Assembly (NCBI GenBank): GCA_016195815.1
Contig: JACPYX010000007.1
Span: forward strand, 186,001-250,000
Direction: 5' to 3'
Origin: Chloroflexota bacterium
Lineage (GTDB): Bacteria; Chloroflexota; Anaerolineae; Anaerolineales; Villigracilaceae
DNA length: 64,000 nt
The position numbers and the translations under genes are program-made. Positions 1-9,088 of this stretch are shown here, one piece after another (the stretch's first letter is position 1; each line of letters opens with the position of its first letter). The notes under the pieces were generated by a model. That model saw only the letters and a program-made list of their open reading frames with translations. It ran no database searches and was not told the origin of the DNA.

Positions 1-222
1 GATCTCCCGGAGCATCGTTTCACTGCTCAACAAGCGGCCGTTTATGCCAGACCGGATGATGAGATGGATTTTGCACAAAAAATAGCCATGTTGATGGATA
101 ACCCTGAACAGTGTAAGATTTTGAGCAAGGCGGGTTATGACAGAATAGAGACGGAACTTGCCTGGCCTCATCAGGCAAGGAAACTTGTTGAAGCATACAA
201 TGATATTACTTTACGATTTTGA
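1..222 (+). CDS. Glycosyltransferase, C-terminal fragment (truncated by window start)
   Basis: Frame 1 open from base 1 to TGA at 220-222: DLPEHRFTAQQAAVYARPDDEMDFAQKIAMLMDNPEQCKILSKAGYDRIETELAWPHQARKLVEAYNDITLRF; resembles the C-terminal end of GT4-like glycosyltransferases. Confidence 0.65.
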   Translation, partial: DLPEHRFTAQQAAVYARPDDEMDFAQKIAMLMDNPEQCKILSKAGYDRIETELAWPHQARKLVEAYNDITLRF

Positions 223-283
223 GACAACGTGATTTATCGTTCAGTTTTGATGATTCTGATTAAGGCCTTGTTTGCGAAAGTAA

Positions 284-1303
284 GTGTTACTAATGGATAT
301 TAGAATAGTTCGAAGTCTATCGAAGGATGTTTGGCATCGTTTTGTCGAGCAACACCCCGCTGGCAATATCTTTCATACCCCTGAAATGTTTGAAGTGTTT
401 TCTCGCGCCCTGGGCCATAAGCCGCAATTCTGGGCTGCCATTGACCACGAAAACATACTTGCACTTTTTCTTCCTGTTGAGATAAGCCTTGCTGGCGGGC
501 TGTTGCGGCCGTTAACAACGAGAGCAGTTGTATACGGCAGTATTCTTTGTTCTTGTAATCAAAATATTGATATTGTGTTGAACGAATTGTTTCTGAACTA
601 TAAGCACGTAATAAAGCGTCGGATATTGTTTACCGAGATGCGTAATTTGACTGATGGGGGTGATCTTCAACCCATTTTTCAATCAGCCGGGTTTAAATTT
701 GAGGGGCATAATAATTATATTGTTGACTTGGCGTTACCAGAAGAAAAGGTATGGAATAATATTCACAAGTCAGCCCGTAAAAAGATATTGCAGGCGCAAA
801 GGAGGAGTTTGCTATCCATTCGGGAAATTGACGATAAATTGATGTTGCCCGCATGGTATAGCCTGATGCAAAAATCTTTTTTGTGGAATCATACCCCGCT
901 CCCGGATATTTCACTCTTTGAAGCTGCGTTTGATGTTTTGTATCCCAAGCATATGATTCAGTTCTTGATTGGCAGTTTAAATGATCGTCATGTTGCGGCT
1001 TCCGTTGCATTGTTATATAAAGACAAGATTTATGGCTGGTATCGCAGTTTTGATCGCGCTTATAGCGACTGCATGCCAAACGATCAAATGGTATGGCATG
1101 TTTTTAAGTGGGGCACAGAAAATGGTTTTAGCTCATTTGATTTCGGTGGGGCAGGGCGCCCGGATGAAAAATATGGTCCTCGCAACTTTAAAGCTAAATT
1201 TGGCGGCGCGCTGGTAAATTATGGCCGTAATACTTTTATTCATGCGCCTTTGCAATTAAAGCTGAGCACTTTGGGTTACAGACTTTTTAGGAGAATTCTT
1301 TAG
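284..1303 (+). CDS. FemAB-like GNAT-fold aminoacyltransferase (copy 1)
   Basis: 339 aa; WYRSFDRAYSDCMPNDQMVWHVFKWGTENGFSSFDFGGAG...KFGG pattern typical of FemAB-like proteins of polysaccharide loci. Start may be ATG at 293. Confidence 0.8.
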   Translation: MLLMDIRIVRSLSKDVWHRFVEQHPAGNIFHTPEMFEVFSRALGHKPQFWAAIDHENILALFLPVEISLAGGLLRPLTTRAVVYGSILCSCNQNIDIVLNELFLNYKHVIKRRILFTEMRNLTDGGDLQPIFQSAGFKFEGHNNYIVDLALPEEKVWNNIHKSARKKILQAQRRSLLSIREIDDKLMLPAWYSLMQKSFLWNHTPLPDISLFEAAFDVLYPKHMIQFLIGSLNDRHVAASVALLYKDKIYGWYRSFDRAYSDCMPNDQMVWHVFKWGTENGFSSFDFGGAGRPDEKYGPRNFKAKFGGALVNYGRNTFIHAPLQLKLSTLGYRLFRRIL

Positions 1304-2320
1304 ATGTCTGAATCTACAGTCGTTCGCTCTCTTCCAGATTCCGAATGGAGTAGTTTTATAGAAAAACATCCAAATGGCAATATTTTTCATACGCCCGAGA
1401 TGTTCGAAGTTTTCTCTAAAACCCAGGGATACCGACCGAGTCTGTGGGCGGTAATTGACCATAACCGCTGTCCTTTGGCGCTCTTATTGCCTGTAGAAAT
1501 ATTCCTAAGCAATGGGTTCCTGCGATATTTCACTACACGGACTGTTGTTTACGGTAGTGTTCTCTGGTCGCCAAGCGAGGAGGGCGGCAAAGCATTAGGG
1601 CTATTGCTACAATCTTATATCCGGGATGGAGGCGGTGCATCACTTTTTACTGAATTGCGCAACATCTCCAATCTCGAGGCTGTCCAACCTGTCTTGCATG
1701 AGAACAGCTTTGTTTACGAAGACCACTTGAATTATTTAATTGATCTAGGCCGATCTCCAGAGGCTATATTCCAAAATATTGGGCCGCGAACTCGGAAAAA
1801 TATTCGACGCGCGCTTACTCGAGGCGATGTTGTTATAGAGGAAGTAACCAGGCGCGAACAAATTCGAGAGTGGTATGGTTTATTGCAATTGACTTATAAG
1901 ACGGCAAAGGTTCCATTGGCAGATTGCTCATTGTTTGAGACTGCATTTGACATCTTGCTTCCCAAGGGTATGATCCGGTATACGCTGGCCCGCGTGGGAA
2001 AAGCTGTCGCTGCAATATCGGCGGAATTACTATATAAAGATGTGATCTATGGTTGGTATGGTGGCACGGATCGTGCGTATAGCAATTATGTGCCGAATGA
2101 CTTGTTGACATGGCACATTCTCGAATGGGGCGCTCAAAATGGCTATCGCATGTATGACTTTGGCGGCGCAGGTAAGCCCGACCAGGAGTATAAGGTCCGC
2201 GATTTCAAGGCAAAGTTCGGCGGAAGTTTGGTTTGTTTTGGGCGAAACAGTTATGTTCACCGGCCATTTTTAACGCGGATCGCCAAACAATGGTATCCGC
2301 TTGTGAGGCGATGGCTATAA
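1304..2320 (+). CDS. FemAB-like GNAT-fold aminoacyltransferase (copy 2, tandem paralog)
   Basis: 338 aa, collinear similarity to the preceding ORF (HPNGNIFHTPEMFEVFSKTQGYRPSLWAVIDH vs HPAGNIFHTPEMFEVFSRALGHKPQFWAAIDH). Confidence 0.8.
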   Translation: MSESTVVRSLPDSEWSSFIEKHPNGNIFHTPEMFEVFSKTQGYRPSLWAVIDHNRCPLALLLPVEIFLSNGFLRYFTTRTVVYGSVLWSPSEEGGKALGLLLQSYIRDGGGASLFTELRNISNLEAVQPVLHENSFVYEDHLNYLIDLGRSPEAIFQNIGPRTRKNIRRALTRGDVVIEEVTRREQIREWYGLLQLTYKTAKVPLADCSLFETAFDILLPKGMIRYTLARVGKAVAAISAELLYKDVIYGWYGGTDRAYSNYVPNDLLTWHILEWGAQNGYRMYDFGGAGKPDQEYKVRDFKAKFGGSLVCFGRNSYVHRPFLTRIAKQWYPLVRRWL

Positions 2321-2340
2321 TAACCTCCGGAGCAGAGACG

Positions 2341-3000
2341 TCATTTTGCTATTAAGTTGTTTATTTCTTGTTTTAAACTTGAAAATTCGCAAACTAGATC
2401 CGCGCCCGCATTGAGTAAAGCCTGCGAATCATGATTCGCAGGCAAACCAACTGCAATAAACTTAAATTGTTTTGCGATTTTCATATCTTCTAATCCATCC
2501 CCAATAAATATTCCCGGGGATGGAAGGTTGTTTTGAGTGACGATGTGGAAGTGGTCCGCTTTGGATTTAAAGTTTTGGCTGGTGCCTAAGATCAGATCAA
2601 AATATTTGTCGATCTTGAATTTGGACGCGATTGAATTGAGTTCGTCGTGCGGTATGCCGCTTGAAATGAACGACAAGTCGAATCTGTTGTTTAAATCCCT
2701 GGCGGCTTCAAAAGTCTCATTTATTAATTCTGCGCCTGGATAGTAATCGCGAATCAGTGTATCGCTAAACTCTTGTTCAATTTCTTGATAGATTTCCTCC
2801 TGCAATTTATTGTTGAAGTTATTTTGATACAGGAGATCAAATTTATATCTTCGTGATGTGCCCAGGTTCAACAGCCATAGGTTGGATGCCAGTATTGGAT
2901 CAATGCCCCAGTGTTTATAGAGAATGTCGCCGAATAATTTTGCTTTTTCGGTCTCTATGTTGATAAAAACCCCGTCAAAGTCAAATCCAATTATCTTCAT
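2341..3000 (-). CDS. HAD-superfamily hydrolase
   Basis: MKIIGFDFDGVFIN (HAD motif I), SFISSGIP motif II, IFIGDGLEDMKIAKQ motif IV; start chosen at internal ATG of ORF 2341..3009. Confidence 0.85.
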   Translation of the reverse strand: MKIIGFDFDGVFINIETEKAKLFGDILYKHWGIDPILASNLWLLNLGTSRRYKFDLLYQNNFNNKLQEEIYQEIEQEFSDTLIRDYYPGAELINETFEAARDLNNRFDLSFISSGIPHDELNSIASKFKIDKYFDLILGTSQNFKSKADHFHIVTQNNLPSPGIFIGDGLEDMKIAKQFKFIAVGLPANHDSQALLNAGADLVCEFSSLKQEINNLIAK

Positions 3001-3049
3001 ATCAATCAAGTTGCCTTTTGCAGTGGTCGGTTAGCTGGAATTGCTGATT

Positions 3050-3820
3050 TTAAATTGAATAGCCATCGCTCTTGGCGAGGAGCATATTTGCTTTTTTGTA
3101 ATCTTCCATTGAGCCAATATCCAACCGCCTGCCCGGTGAAGGGTAGGCGTATACATCCAGCATACTTACAAGATACTGGATAAAATGGCCTATCGCATCT
3201 TTTGAATTGGTCGTTTCCAAATATTGCCCGATTAACCGGGTGGCATCCGCTGTAAGAAAATAAAATGCCGGGCAAACCCAGTAAGATGTTGGGCGCTGTG
3301 GCTTTTCTTGAAAGCGAATTACTTTATTGTCATCGCCAATTTCCAAAACCCCCATTTGCTGTAACCTTTCCCGATCCATTTCCTTGATGGCCAAAAGCAG
3401 ATTTTGTGATGAACTGATAAATTTTTCCCAAACGGGCAAAAGGTCAAACAAAAAAATATTATCGCCGGCAATAATTAAGACATCCCGATTGTATAAGTTT
3501 CCGTTTCTTAGCACATATTCCAGATCTCCAATTGCGCCAAGCCTTGTTTCATTGTTTTCTACCCCATTGTTATGGATTTGTATTTCCATACCCATTTTTT
3601 GCATTTCGCCTTGCCACGTTGCTCCCCATTCGACAAAGTCTTGGTAATATTTTTTATTCGTAGCAATGTGTATGGATTTAAGTCCCTGCCACCCTAAAAG
3701 CTGGGAAAAAAGATAGTCTAATACTGGTTTGCCGGCTACTTTTAACAAAGGTTTCGGACACGTTTTGGTGAGCGGATACATTCTTGTGCCAAACCCGGCG
3801 CACAATATGATTGCGTCCAT
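3050..3820 (-). CDS. Sugar-phosphate nucleotidyltransferase
   Basis: MDAIILCAGFGTRMYPLTKTCPKPLLKVAGKPVLDY signature of the NTP_transferase family. Confidence 0.9.
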   Translation of the reverse strand: MDAIILCAGFGTRMYPLTKTCPKPLLKVAGKPVLDYLFSQLLGWQGLKSIHIATNKKYYQDFVEWGATWQGEMQKMGMEIQIHNNGVENNETRLGAIGDLEYVLRNGNLYNRDVLIIAGDNIFLFDLLPVWEKFISSSQNLLLAIKEMDRERLQQMGVLEIGDDNKVIRFQEKPQRPTSYWVCPAFYFLTADATRLIGQYLETTNSKDAIGHFIQYLVSMLDVYAYPSPGRRLDIGSMEDYKKANMLLAKSDGYSI

Positions 3821-4019
3821 GATAATGTTTCTCCTGATTGAATGATTGTTGCAGATAAAACATACCCTTGCATTAAGTGAAATTCTAAATTCATCTTTAG
3901 CAGGTGTTTTAAGTGTCGGTTGGCTTTACTGAATTCACCCAGCCTGGTCTGTTATCTTCGTAATTATACTTTACTGTTCAAAGTCATCCTCGAGGATTAT
4001 TGCCGGGAAAGTTTTTCCT

Positions 4020-4784
4020 TTATTTTTGCCACTGCCAACCGGAGAGACGGTAAGATGATGCTTCTGTTATGGCGAGAGTAGCGACATACTCAGGAGAAGG
4101 ATGTGATATATCGGGGGTGTGCTGCCGCAAATCTTCTCGAAAATCTTCTTGTATATTATATAGCTCTATGAAGCTTGCCGTAGAATCAAAAATATCGAAC
4201 TGATTAAGAGAAACTGACAGTCCGGCACCTATTGCCTTGATGTAGGCTTCCTTGTATGTCCAATAACGGAAAAATGTATCAAGTTTATGATCTGGGGAAA
4301 CTGAACGAATTGCATGTTTTTCGCGAAGAGAAAAGAATCTGTGGATCAGTTGATCGATTTCCAGTATTGGATGGATATATTCTATGTCAATGCCAATCTG
4401 TCGATTGCATGTTATTGCATAAAGCGCCAGGTCATGGGAGCGTGACATACTGAATTGCAGGTCAATTTGTGGGCCTCCGATGTCTACAAAAGGTTTGCCA
4501 AAAGAATTATTGCGGAATCTTATTTTTTCTGGAGGAATATTTAGGTAGAGACCAAGGATATCTTTAAGAATGCCGTGTGAGTTAATAAAACGTTCCCTCT
4601 CCTCGGGAAAATGGTATTGCTCGGCCCTTTGAATTTCATCTGGCGAGAGTATGTGTCTTAGGAACTGGGCATGGGAGTCCGGCTGCTGAAGAGCGGCGCG
4701 CCAAACATGCACTTCGTTACTCTCTAGCGCTATATCATCAGCGGGTTTCGGTAACCATAAAAGCTCCTGGGCCTTTATTGTCAT
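4020..4784 (-). CDS. 4'-phosphopantetheinyl transferase (Sfp-type)
   Basis: IGIDIEYI ... RFFSLREKHAI ... FFRYWTYKEAYIKAIGAGLS: canonical Sfp-type PPTase motifs. Confidence 0.93.
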   Translation of the reverse strand: MTIKAQELLWLPKPADDIALESNEVHVWRAALQQPDSHAQFLRHILSPDEIQRAEQYHFPEERERFINSHGILKDILGLYLNIPPEKIRFRNNSFGKPFVDIGGPQIDLQFSMSRSHDLALYAITCNRQIGIDIEYIHPILEIDQLIHRFFSLREKHAIRSVSPDHKLDTFFRYWTYKEAYIKAIGAGLSVSLNQFDIFDSTASFIELYNIQEDFREDLRQHTPDISHPSPEYVATLAITEASSYRLSGWQWQK

Positions 4785-4834
4785 GGCAAACCGGCCTTCC
4801 AGGGGATTTCAATCGCAAATTGTTTCTGGGTCAC

Positions 4835-7495
4835 TTATTTTAAAGGACTATCAATGAGCGGCCTGAGTTGTTCTGCAATGGCCTGCATAAGTGATTTTTC
4901 TATTTTCGTATCATAATCACCGGTAATCGCATTATGTGTGCCGGGAATTTCATGATACATGGCGCCGGCGTTTTCCAGGTCGTTCCAGGCTACCTGAAAA
5001 TTTTGTGGGGTCTTCTCAAGCGACTCGCGTGTCGAGAAGATATGAATAAGGCCGTGATATCCACGCGCAGAATAGCGTCTTAATGCCCACATGTTCGATA
5101 CTAGTTTCGTCTTCAGTTGAAAATATTTTCCCTGATCAACAATGCGTAATTGTGATACGCTACGCGTGTGATAATCAAAGCGTTTCGTAAACCGATAATA
5201 GACATGGGACGCAAAATCCATGTATGAGCGAATGCCGGATATCCATGGGTAAACTGGTTCGATCAGGGCAAGTAATGCTACTTTTTCTCCTTGAGCGGTG
5301 AGTTGCCTGGCTATTTCATAAGCTGTGAGAGCTCCTGAGCATACACCGCCAAGCAGATATGGACCGTGGGCCTGTATCTTACGGATTTCATAGCGAAAAT
5401 AAGTTGCTTTGCTCTCGATCTTTGCAGGAATTCCCAACCCGTCTTGAAGTCCATAGAATGGTTGGTCCGAGCCCAGGTTTTCAGATAAATCCCCAAGATC
5501 TGTGAAAACGTTTCCCATAATTCCTGGAATAAAAAAGATCGGCGGCTTGGAACCATTTGGATTAATTGGCAGGACGGCAGAAAATGGATTTTCGTGAAAT
5601 TCCGGGTTTTCACGAATAACTTTAGCCTGTTGTTCTATGGTTGGGAATTGAAGGAGAAATGTTTGAGGGAGTTTTAGATTGAAAATTCGTTCGGTTTTGA
5701 CCAGGAGGCGCATTGCGGATAACGAATGACCTCCTAGCGCAAAAAAGTTATCCATGATCCCAATGGGCTGTATATCTAAGACTTGTTCCCAAATGGTTGA
5801 TAGGCGGTATTCTGTCTCATCTCTTGGGGCTAAAAACGAAGCGTGGACATTGGAATCGAAAGTGGAAGGAGATGGGAGCGCGTTGTGATCTATCTTGCCT
5901 GTGGGCGTCAGCGGTAAAGTTTCTAGCGAAACGAAAACCGAGGGGATCATATAATCAGGTAGCCTCTGTGATAAAGCCGCCCGCAGTTCGCCGATATTAA
6001 GCGCCTGTTTTACAGGCACAATATAAGCTATAAGTTTTTCTTCCCCGTTTTCGCTTTTTCTCGACACGACAACCGTTTCTTTTATTCCTCCAAGTTCGAT
6101 CAATGCTGTCTCAACCTCGGAAATTTCAATTCGGTAGCCTCTTATCTTCACTTGAAAATCTTTGCGCCCCAGATGTTCGAGGCAACCGTCTGGTCGCATA
6201 GTACCCAGATCTCCAGTCAAATAGATTCGCTCATTTCCTCCTGTTGGATCCGGAAGAAATACTTTCTCGGTGAGTTCCGGCCTGCGCCAATAACCCAATG
6301 CCAAATACGGGGATTGGACGGCAATTTCACCCGCGCTGTTGCTATCTGCTAATTGGTTAGATTCGTTCAACAATAAAACATGCTTGTCTGAAACGCCATA
6401 TCCGACGGGTAAAAGGTTTCCGTTAATGTGGCTATCCCTATCAAGAAAATACAACCGAAAATTGTTTGTTTCTGTAGTCCCCATTCTGTTGACAAAAATA
6501 CAATTATTAGGGAAATGCTTCTTGTAAAGTTCAAATTCTCTTTTGGAGACCGGCTCGCCTCCCAGGGTAATCACGCGCAGCTCCGAAAAATTCTCCATGC
6601 CGGTTAATGTTTCAATGAGCTCGCGGAACGGTGTCGGCGACCAGCTAAATATAGTAATGCCCTCCTGGGCCAGCCATCCAGGCAAGTCGATGATGCCTTC
6701 TTGTTTAATCTGCCAGGGAAAAAGTGTGGCCCCGTTAAGTAGAGCACACCAAATATCAACCATGGCCGAGTTAAAACTGTAGGAATGCAGCAAGATAATC
6801 TTGTCTTCCGAACATAAGTGGAAGTTATTTGTGTAGTTCATTATGTTATGCAGCAAGTTTCGATGACTATGGACGATACCCTTTGGCTGCCCGGTTGAGC
6901 CGGAAGTGTACATAATGTTAGCAGGAGTCTCTGGCCGAATCGGCAGATTAAGGTTGTCTGATAAAGATTCGGATGAAACATCGTCTATATTTATCAACCG
7001 AAAAGCATTTTGGGCCAGAGGGGCGGTGGTGGCGAGGCTGTCTGTGTCGGTGATGATAAGGCCAGCTTGAGAATCTTCCAGCATATAATTAATTCTTGAA
7101 TTCGGGAACTCTGTATCAATTGGGACGCAAATTTTGCCTGCTTTCCAAACCGCAAGCATACTGGCGATCATCGAGATATCATTTTTTAGCAACAGGGCTA
7201 TTTGCTCCTCGCCCTTGCCCAGCGTGGACAGAAGAGTATTTGCTAAATGGTTGCTCATATTATTTAATGCGGCGTAGGAGATATTTTGACGCCTGCATTT
7301 GACCGCAAGCCGCTCAGGATATTTCCTGACCTGCTCTTCAAATCGGCTGGCAATCGCTTGTTCAATCTCTTCTTTCTTGAATTGGACGAAGGTGTTGCTT
7401 GGGTGAACGCACCGGTTTCTTATCGCAGCCTGTTGGGGAGGAAGTTCGGCGAGTTTCTCGGTTTGATTTATCAATGCTGCACCTCTAAGCGTCAT
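4835..7495 (-). CDS. Single-module NRPS, domain order A-T-TE (no condensation domain)
   Basis: A domain: NIMYTSGSTGQPKGIVHSHRN, YLTGDLGTMRPDGCLEHLGRKDFQVKIRGYRIE, PTGKIDHNALP; carrier DNFFALGGHSLSAMRL; alpha/beta-hydrolase TE PIFFIPGIMGN...LLGGVCSGALTAYEIA. Confidence 0.92.
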   Translation of the reverse strand: MTLRGAALINQTEKLAELPPQQAAIRNRCVHPSNTFVQFKKEEIEQAIASRFEEQVRKYPERLAVKCRRQNISYAALNNMSNHLANTLLSTLGKGEEQIALLLKNDISMIASMLAVWKAGKICVPIDTEFPNSRINYMLEDSQAGLIITDTDSLATTAPLAQNAFRLINIDDVSSESLSDNLNLPIRPETPANIMYTSGSTGQPKGIVHSHRNLLHNIMNYTNNFHLCSEDKIILLHSYSFNSAMVDIWCALLNGATLFPWQIKQEGIIDLPGWLAQEGITIFSWSPTPFRELIETLTGMENFSELRVITLGGEPVSKREFELYKKHFPNNCIFVNRMGTTETNNFRLYFLDRDSHINGNLLPVGYGVSDKHVLLLNESNQLADSNSAGEIAVQSPYLALGYWRRPELTEKVFLPDPTGGNERIYLTGDLGTMRPDGCLEHLGRKDFQVKIRGYRIEISEVETALIELGGIKETVVVSRKSENGEEKLIAYIVPVKQALNIGELRAALSQRLPDYMIPSVFVSLETLPLTPTGKIDHNALPSPSTFDSNVHASFLAPRDETEYRLSTIWEQVLDIQPIGIMDNFFALGGHSLSAMRLLVKTERIFNLKLPQTFLLQFPTIEQQAKVIRENPEFHENPFSAVLPINPNGSKPPIFFIPGIMGNVFTDLGDLSENLGSDQPFYGLQDGLGIPAKIESKATYFRYEIRKIQAHGPYLLGGVCSGALTAYEIARQLTAQGEKVALLALIEPVYPWISGIRSYMDFASHVYYRFTKRFDYHTRSVSQLRIVDQGKYFQLKTKLVSNMWALRRYSARGYHGLIHIFSTRESLEKTPQNFQVAWNDLENAGAMYHEIPGTHNAITGDYDTKIEKSLMQAIAEQLRPLIDSPLK

Positions 7496-7508
7496 AAATA
7501 GTTAATTC

Positions 7509-8708
7509 CTATGAATGGAGCTTCTCGACAGTCCAGAATTTCACGCAAACTGGTTTGGGAACATCAATGTGTTGCAGATAGCTCAAACGACCTGTGTGTG
7601 TATTGATTTGGAAATTGACCACTGTATTGCTGTTTTGGTTTGCCACCAGAAGGAATCTTCCGATTGGGTCGAGAACAAAATAGCGCGGTGTTTTGCCGCG
7701 GGTTGGTTCATGGCCTACAAGTCTAAGTCGTCCCGTTCCTGCTTCAATGGCAAAGATCGCAATGCTATCGTGACCCCGGTTGGACCCATATACAAACTTG
7801 CCGGAAGGATGTACCCATACCTCGGCGCAGGAATTAGGCCCCTCGTATCCTTCCGGTAATGTAGAGAGTGTCTGAATCTGGGTGGCTGTTCCTGTCTCGA
7901 TGTTGTAGGTTAACACGGTCATGGTCGAATTTAGTTCATTGATAAGGTATATATACCCTCCATTAGGGTGAAAATCCAGATGACGCGGCCCCGACCCCGG
8001 CGAAAGAACGGCTTCACCATTCGTCAACAGGCTACCGTTTACGGAGTCGAATTGGTAAACCAATACCTTATCAATCCCCAAATCGCAGCTCAGTGCAAAG
8101 CGATTGTCGGATGTGACAGTTACAAAATGAGCGTGCGGTCCTTCTTGTTCCTTGGCCACTCCCTGCCCATGATGCTGAACCACCTGGGATGCTATTTCCA
8201 ACCGGCCATCTGCATGAATTGGATAAACCGACAAAGTACCGCTTAGGTAGTTGGCCACCAGGAGAAACCGCCCCTGTCTGTCTGTAGTCAGGTGACAAGG
8301 TCCGCTTCCGTGTGAAGGTTGCTGATTTAGGAACGATAATTTACCTGAAATGGGATTAATGGCAAAAGCACTTACCGCACCGCCTGGCTGTCCCTGAAAT
8401 GTTGTTAATTGATTTACAGCATACAGAAATTGACCATTAGGGGTTAACGATAAGAAGGAAGGGTTGGCTCCTGCTTTATGACCATTATAAAATTCTAGCA
8501 TCCCGGTCACGGGATCCATAAGATAGATGTAAATACTGTCAGCATCCGCCCCTGAATATGTGCCGATGTAAAGTAGATATGTCGAGCCCGGATTTGTTAA
8601 CGAATGTGCAAATTGGGAAGTTTCATTAACTAATTCCGATGAAGGAATTGCGATAGGAGTTGGTGATATTTGTTGGCGAGAAACTAATTCCCGATTTGCA
8701 GCCATCAT
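7509..8708 (-). CDS. Lactonase-family seven-bladed beta-propeller (6-phosphogluconolactonase-like)
   Basis: YLLYIGTYSGADADSIYIYLMDP..., NPSFLSLTPNGQFLYAVNQ, GSGPRHLDFHPNGGYIYLINELNSTM repeats typical of the Lactonase (YbhE-like) family. ORF can extend to TTG at 8744; ATG at 8708 preferred. Confidence 0.85.
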   Translation of the reverse strand: MMAANRELVSRQQISPTPIAIPSSELVNETSQFAHSLTNPGSTYLLYIGTYSGADADSIYIYLMDPVTGMLEFYNGHKAGANPSFLSLTPNGQFLYAVNQLTTFQGQPGGAVSAFAINPISGKLSFLNQQPSHGSGPCHLTTDRQGRFLLVANYLSGTLSVYPIHADGRLEIASQVVQHHGQGVAKEQEGPHAHFVTVTSDNRFALSCDLGIDKVLVYQFDSVNGSLLTNGEAVLSPGSGPRHLDFHPNGGYIYLINELNSTMTVLTYNIETGTATQIQTLSTLPEGYEGPNSCAEVWVHPSGKFVYGSNRGHDSIAIFAIEAGTGRLRLVGHEPTRGKTPRYFVLDPIGRFLLVANQNSNTVVNFQINTHTGRLSYLQHIDVPKPVCVKFWTVEKLHS

Positions 8709-9088
8709 AGCGAAGCCCTTCAAAAAGTGCCTAAGATTGTTCAAGAGTCGCGCCGACCCGGTTCAGATCTACAGACTTTGACTTTTCTGCTTGGGCAGCT
8801 TCTGAAATAACAACGACACTGTTTTTATCCGGGCGCTTTGGGGCAAGTTGTAAGGTAAAATGACTTCCCGGGAAGACTCAAGCATACCTAATTTTACTCC
8901 ATAGTATTATATCTATAAGAAAATTCTATAACCAATAGGCGCAAAACGAGTGGAAGATAAACGCTATTTAAAAATATGTATCGAGGAGTTTGTGAAAGTG
9001 TGGGAGAAGAAAAAACTGTCGTGAAATCCTGGCTTATCTGATGCTGGTTTGTTACAATATTTTTTAGGATATTTTTGGAGGTCTCAGA

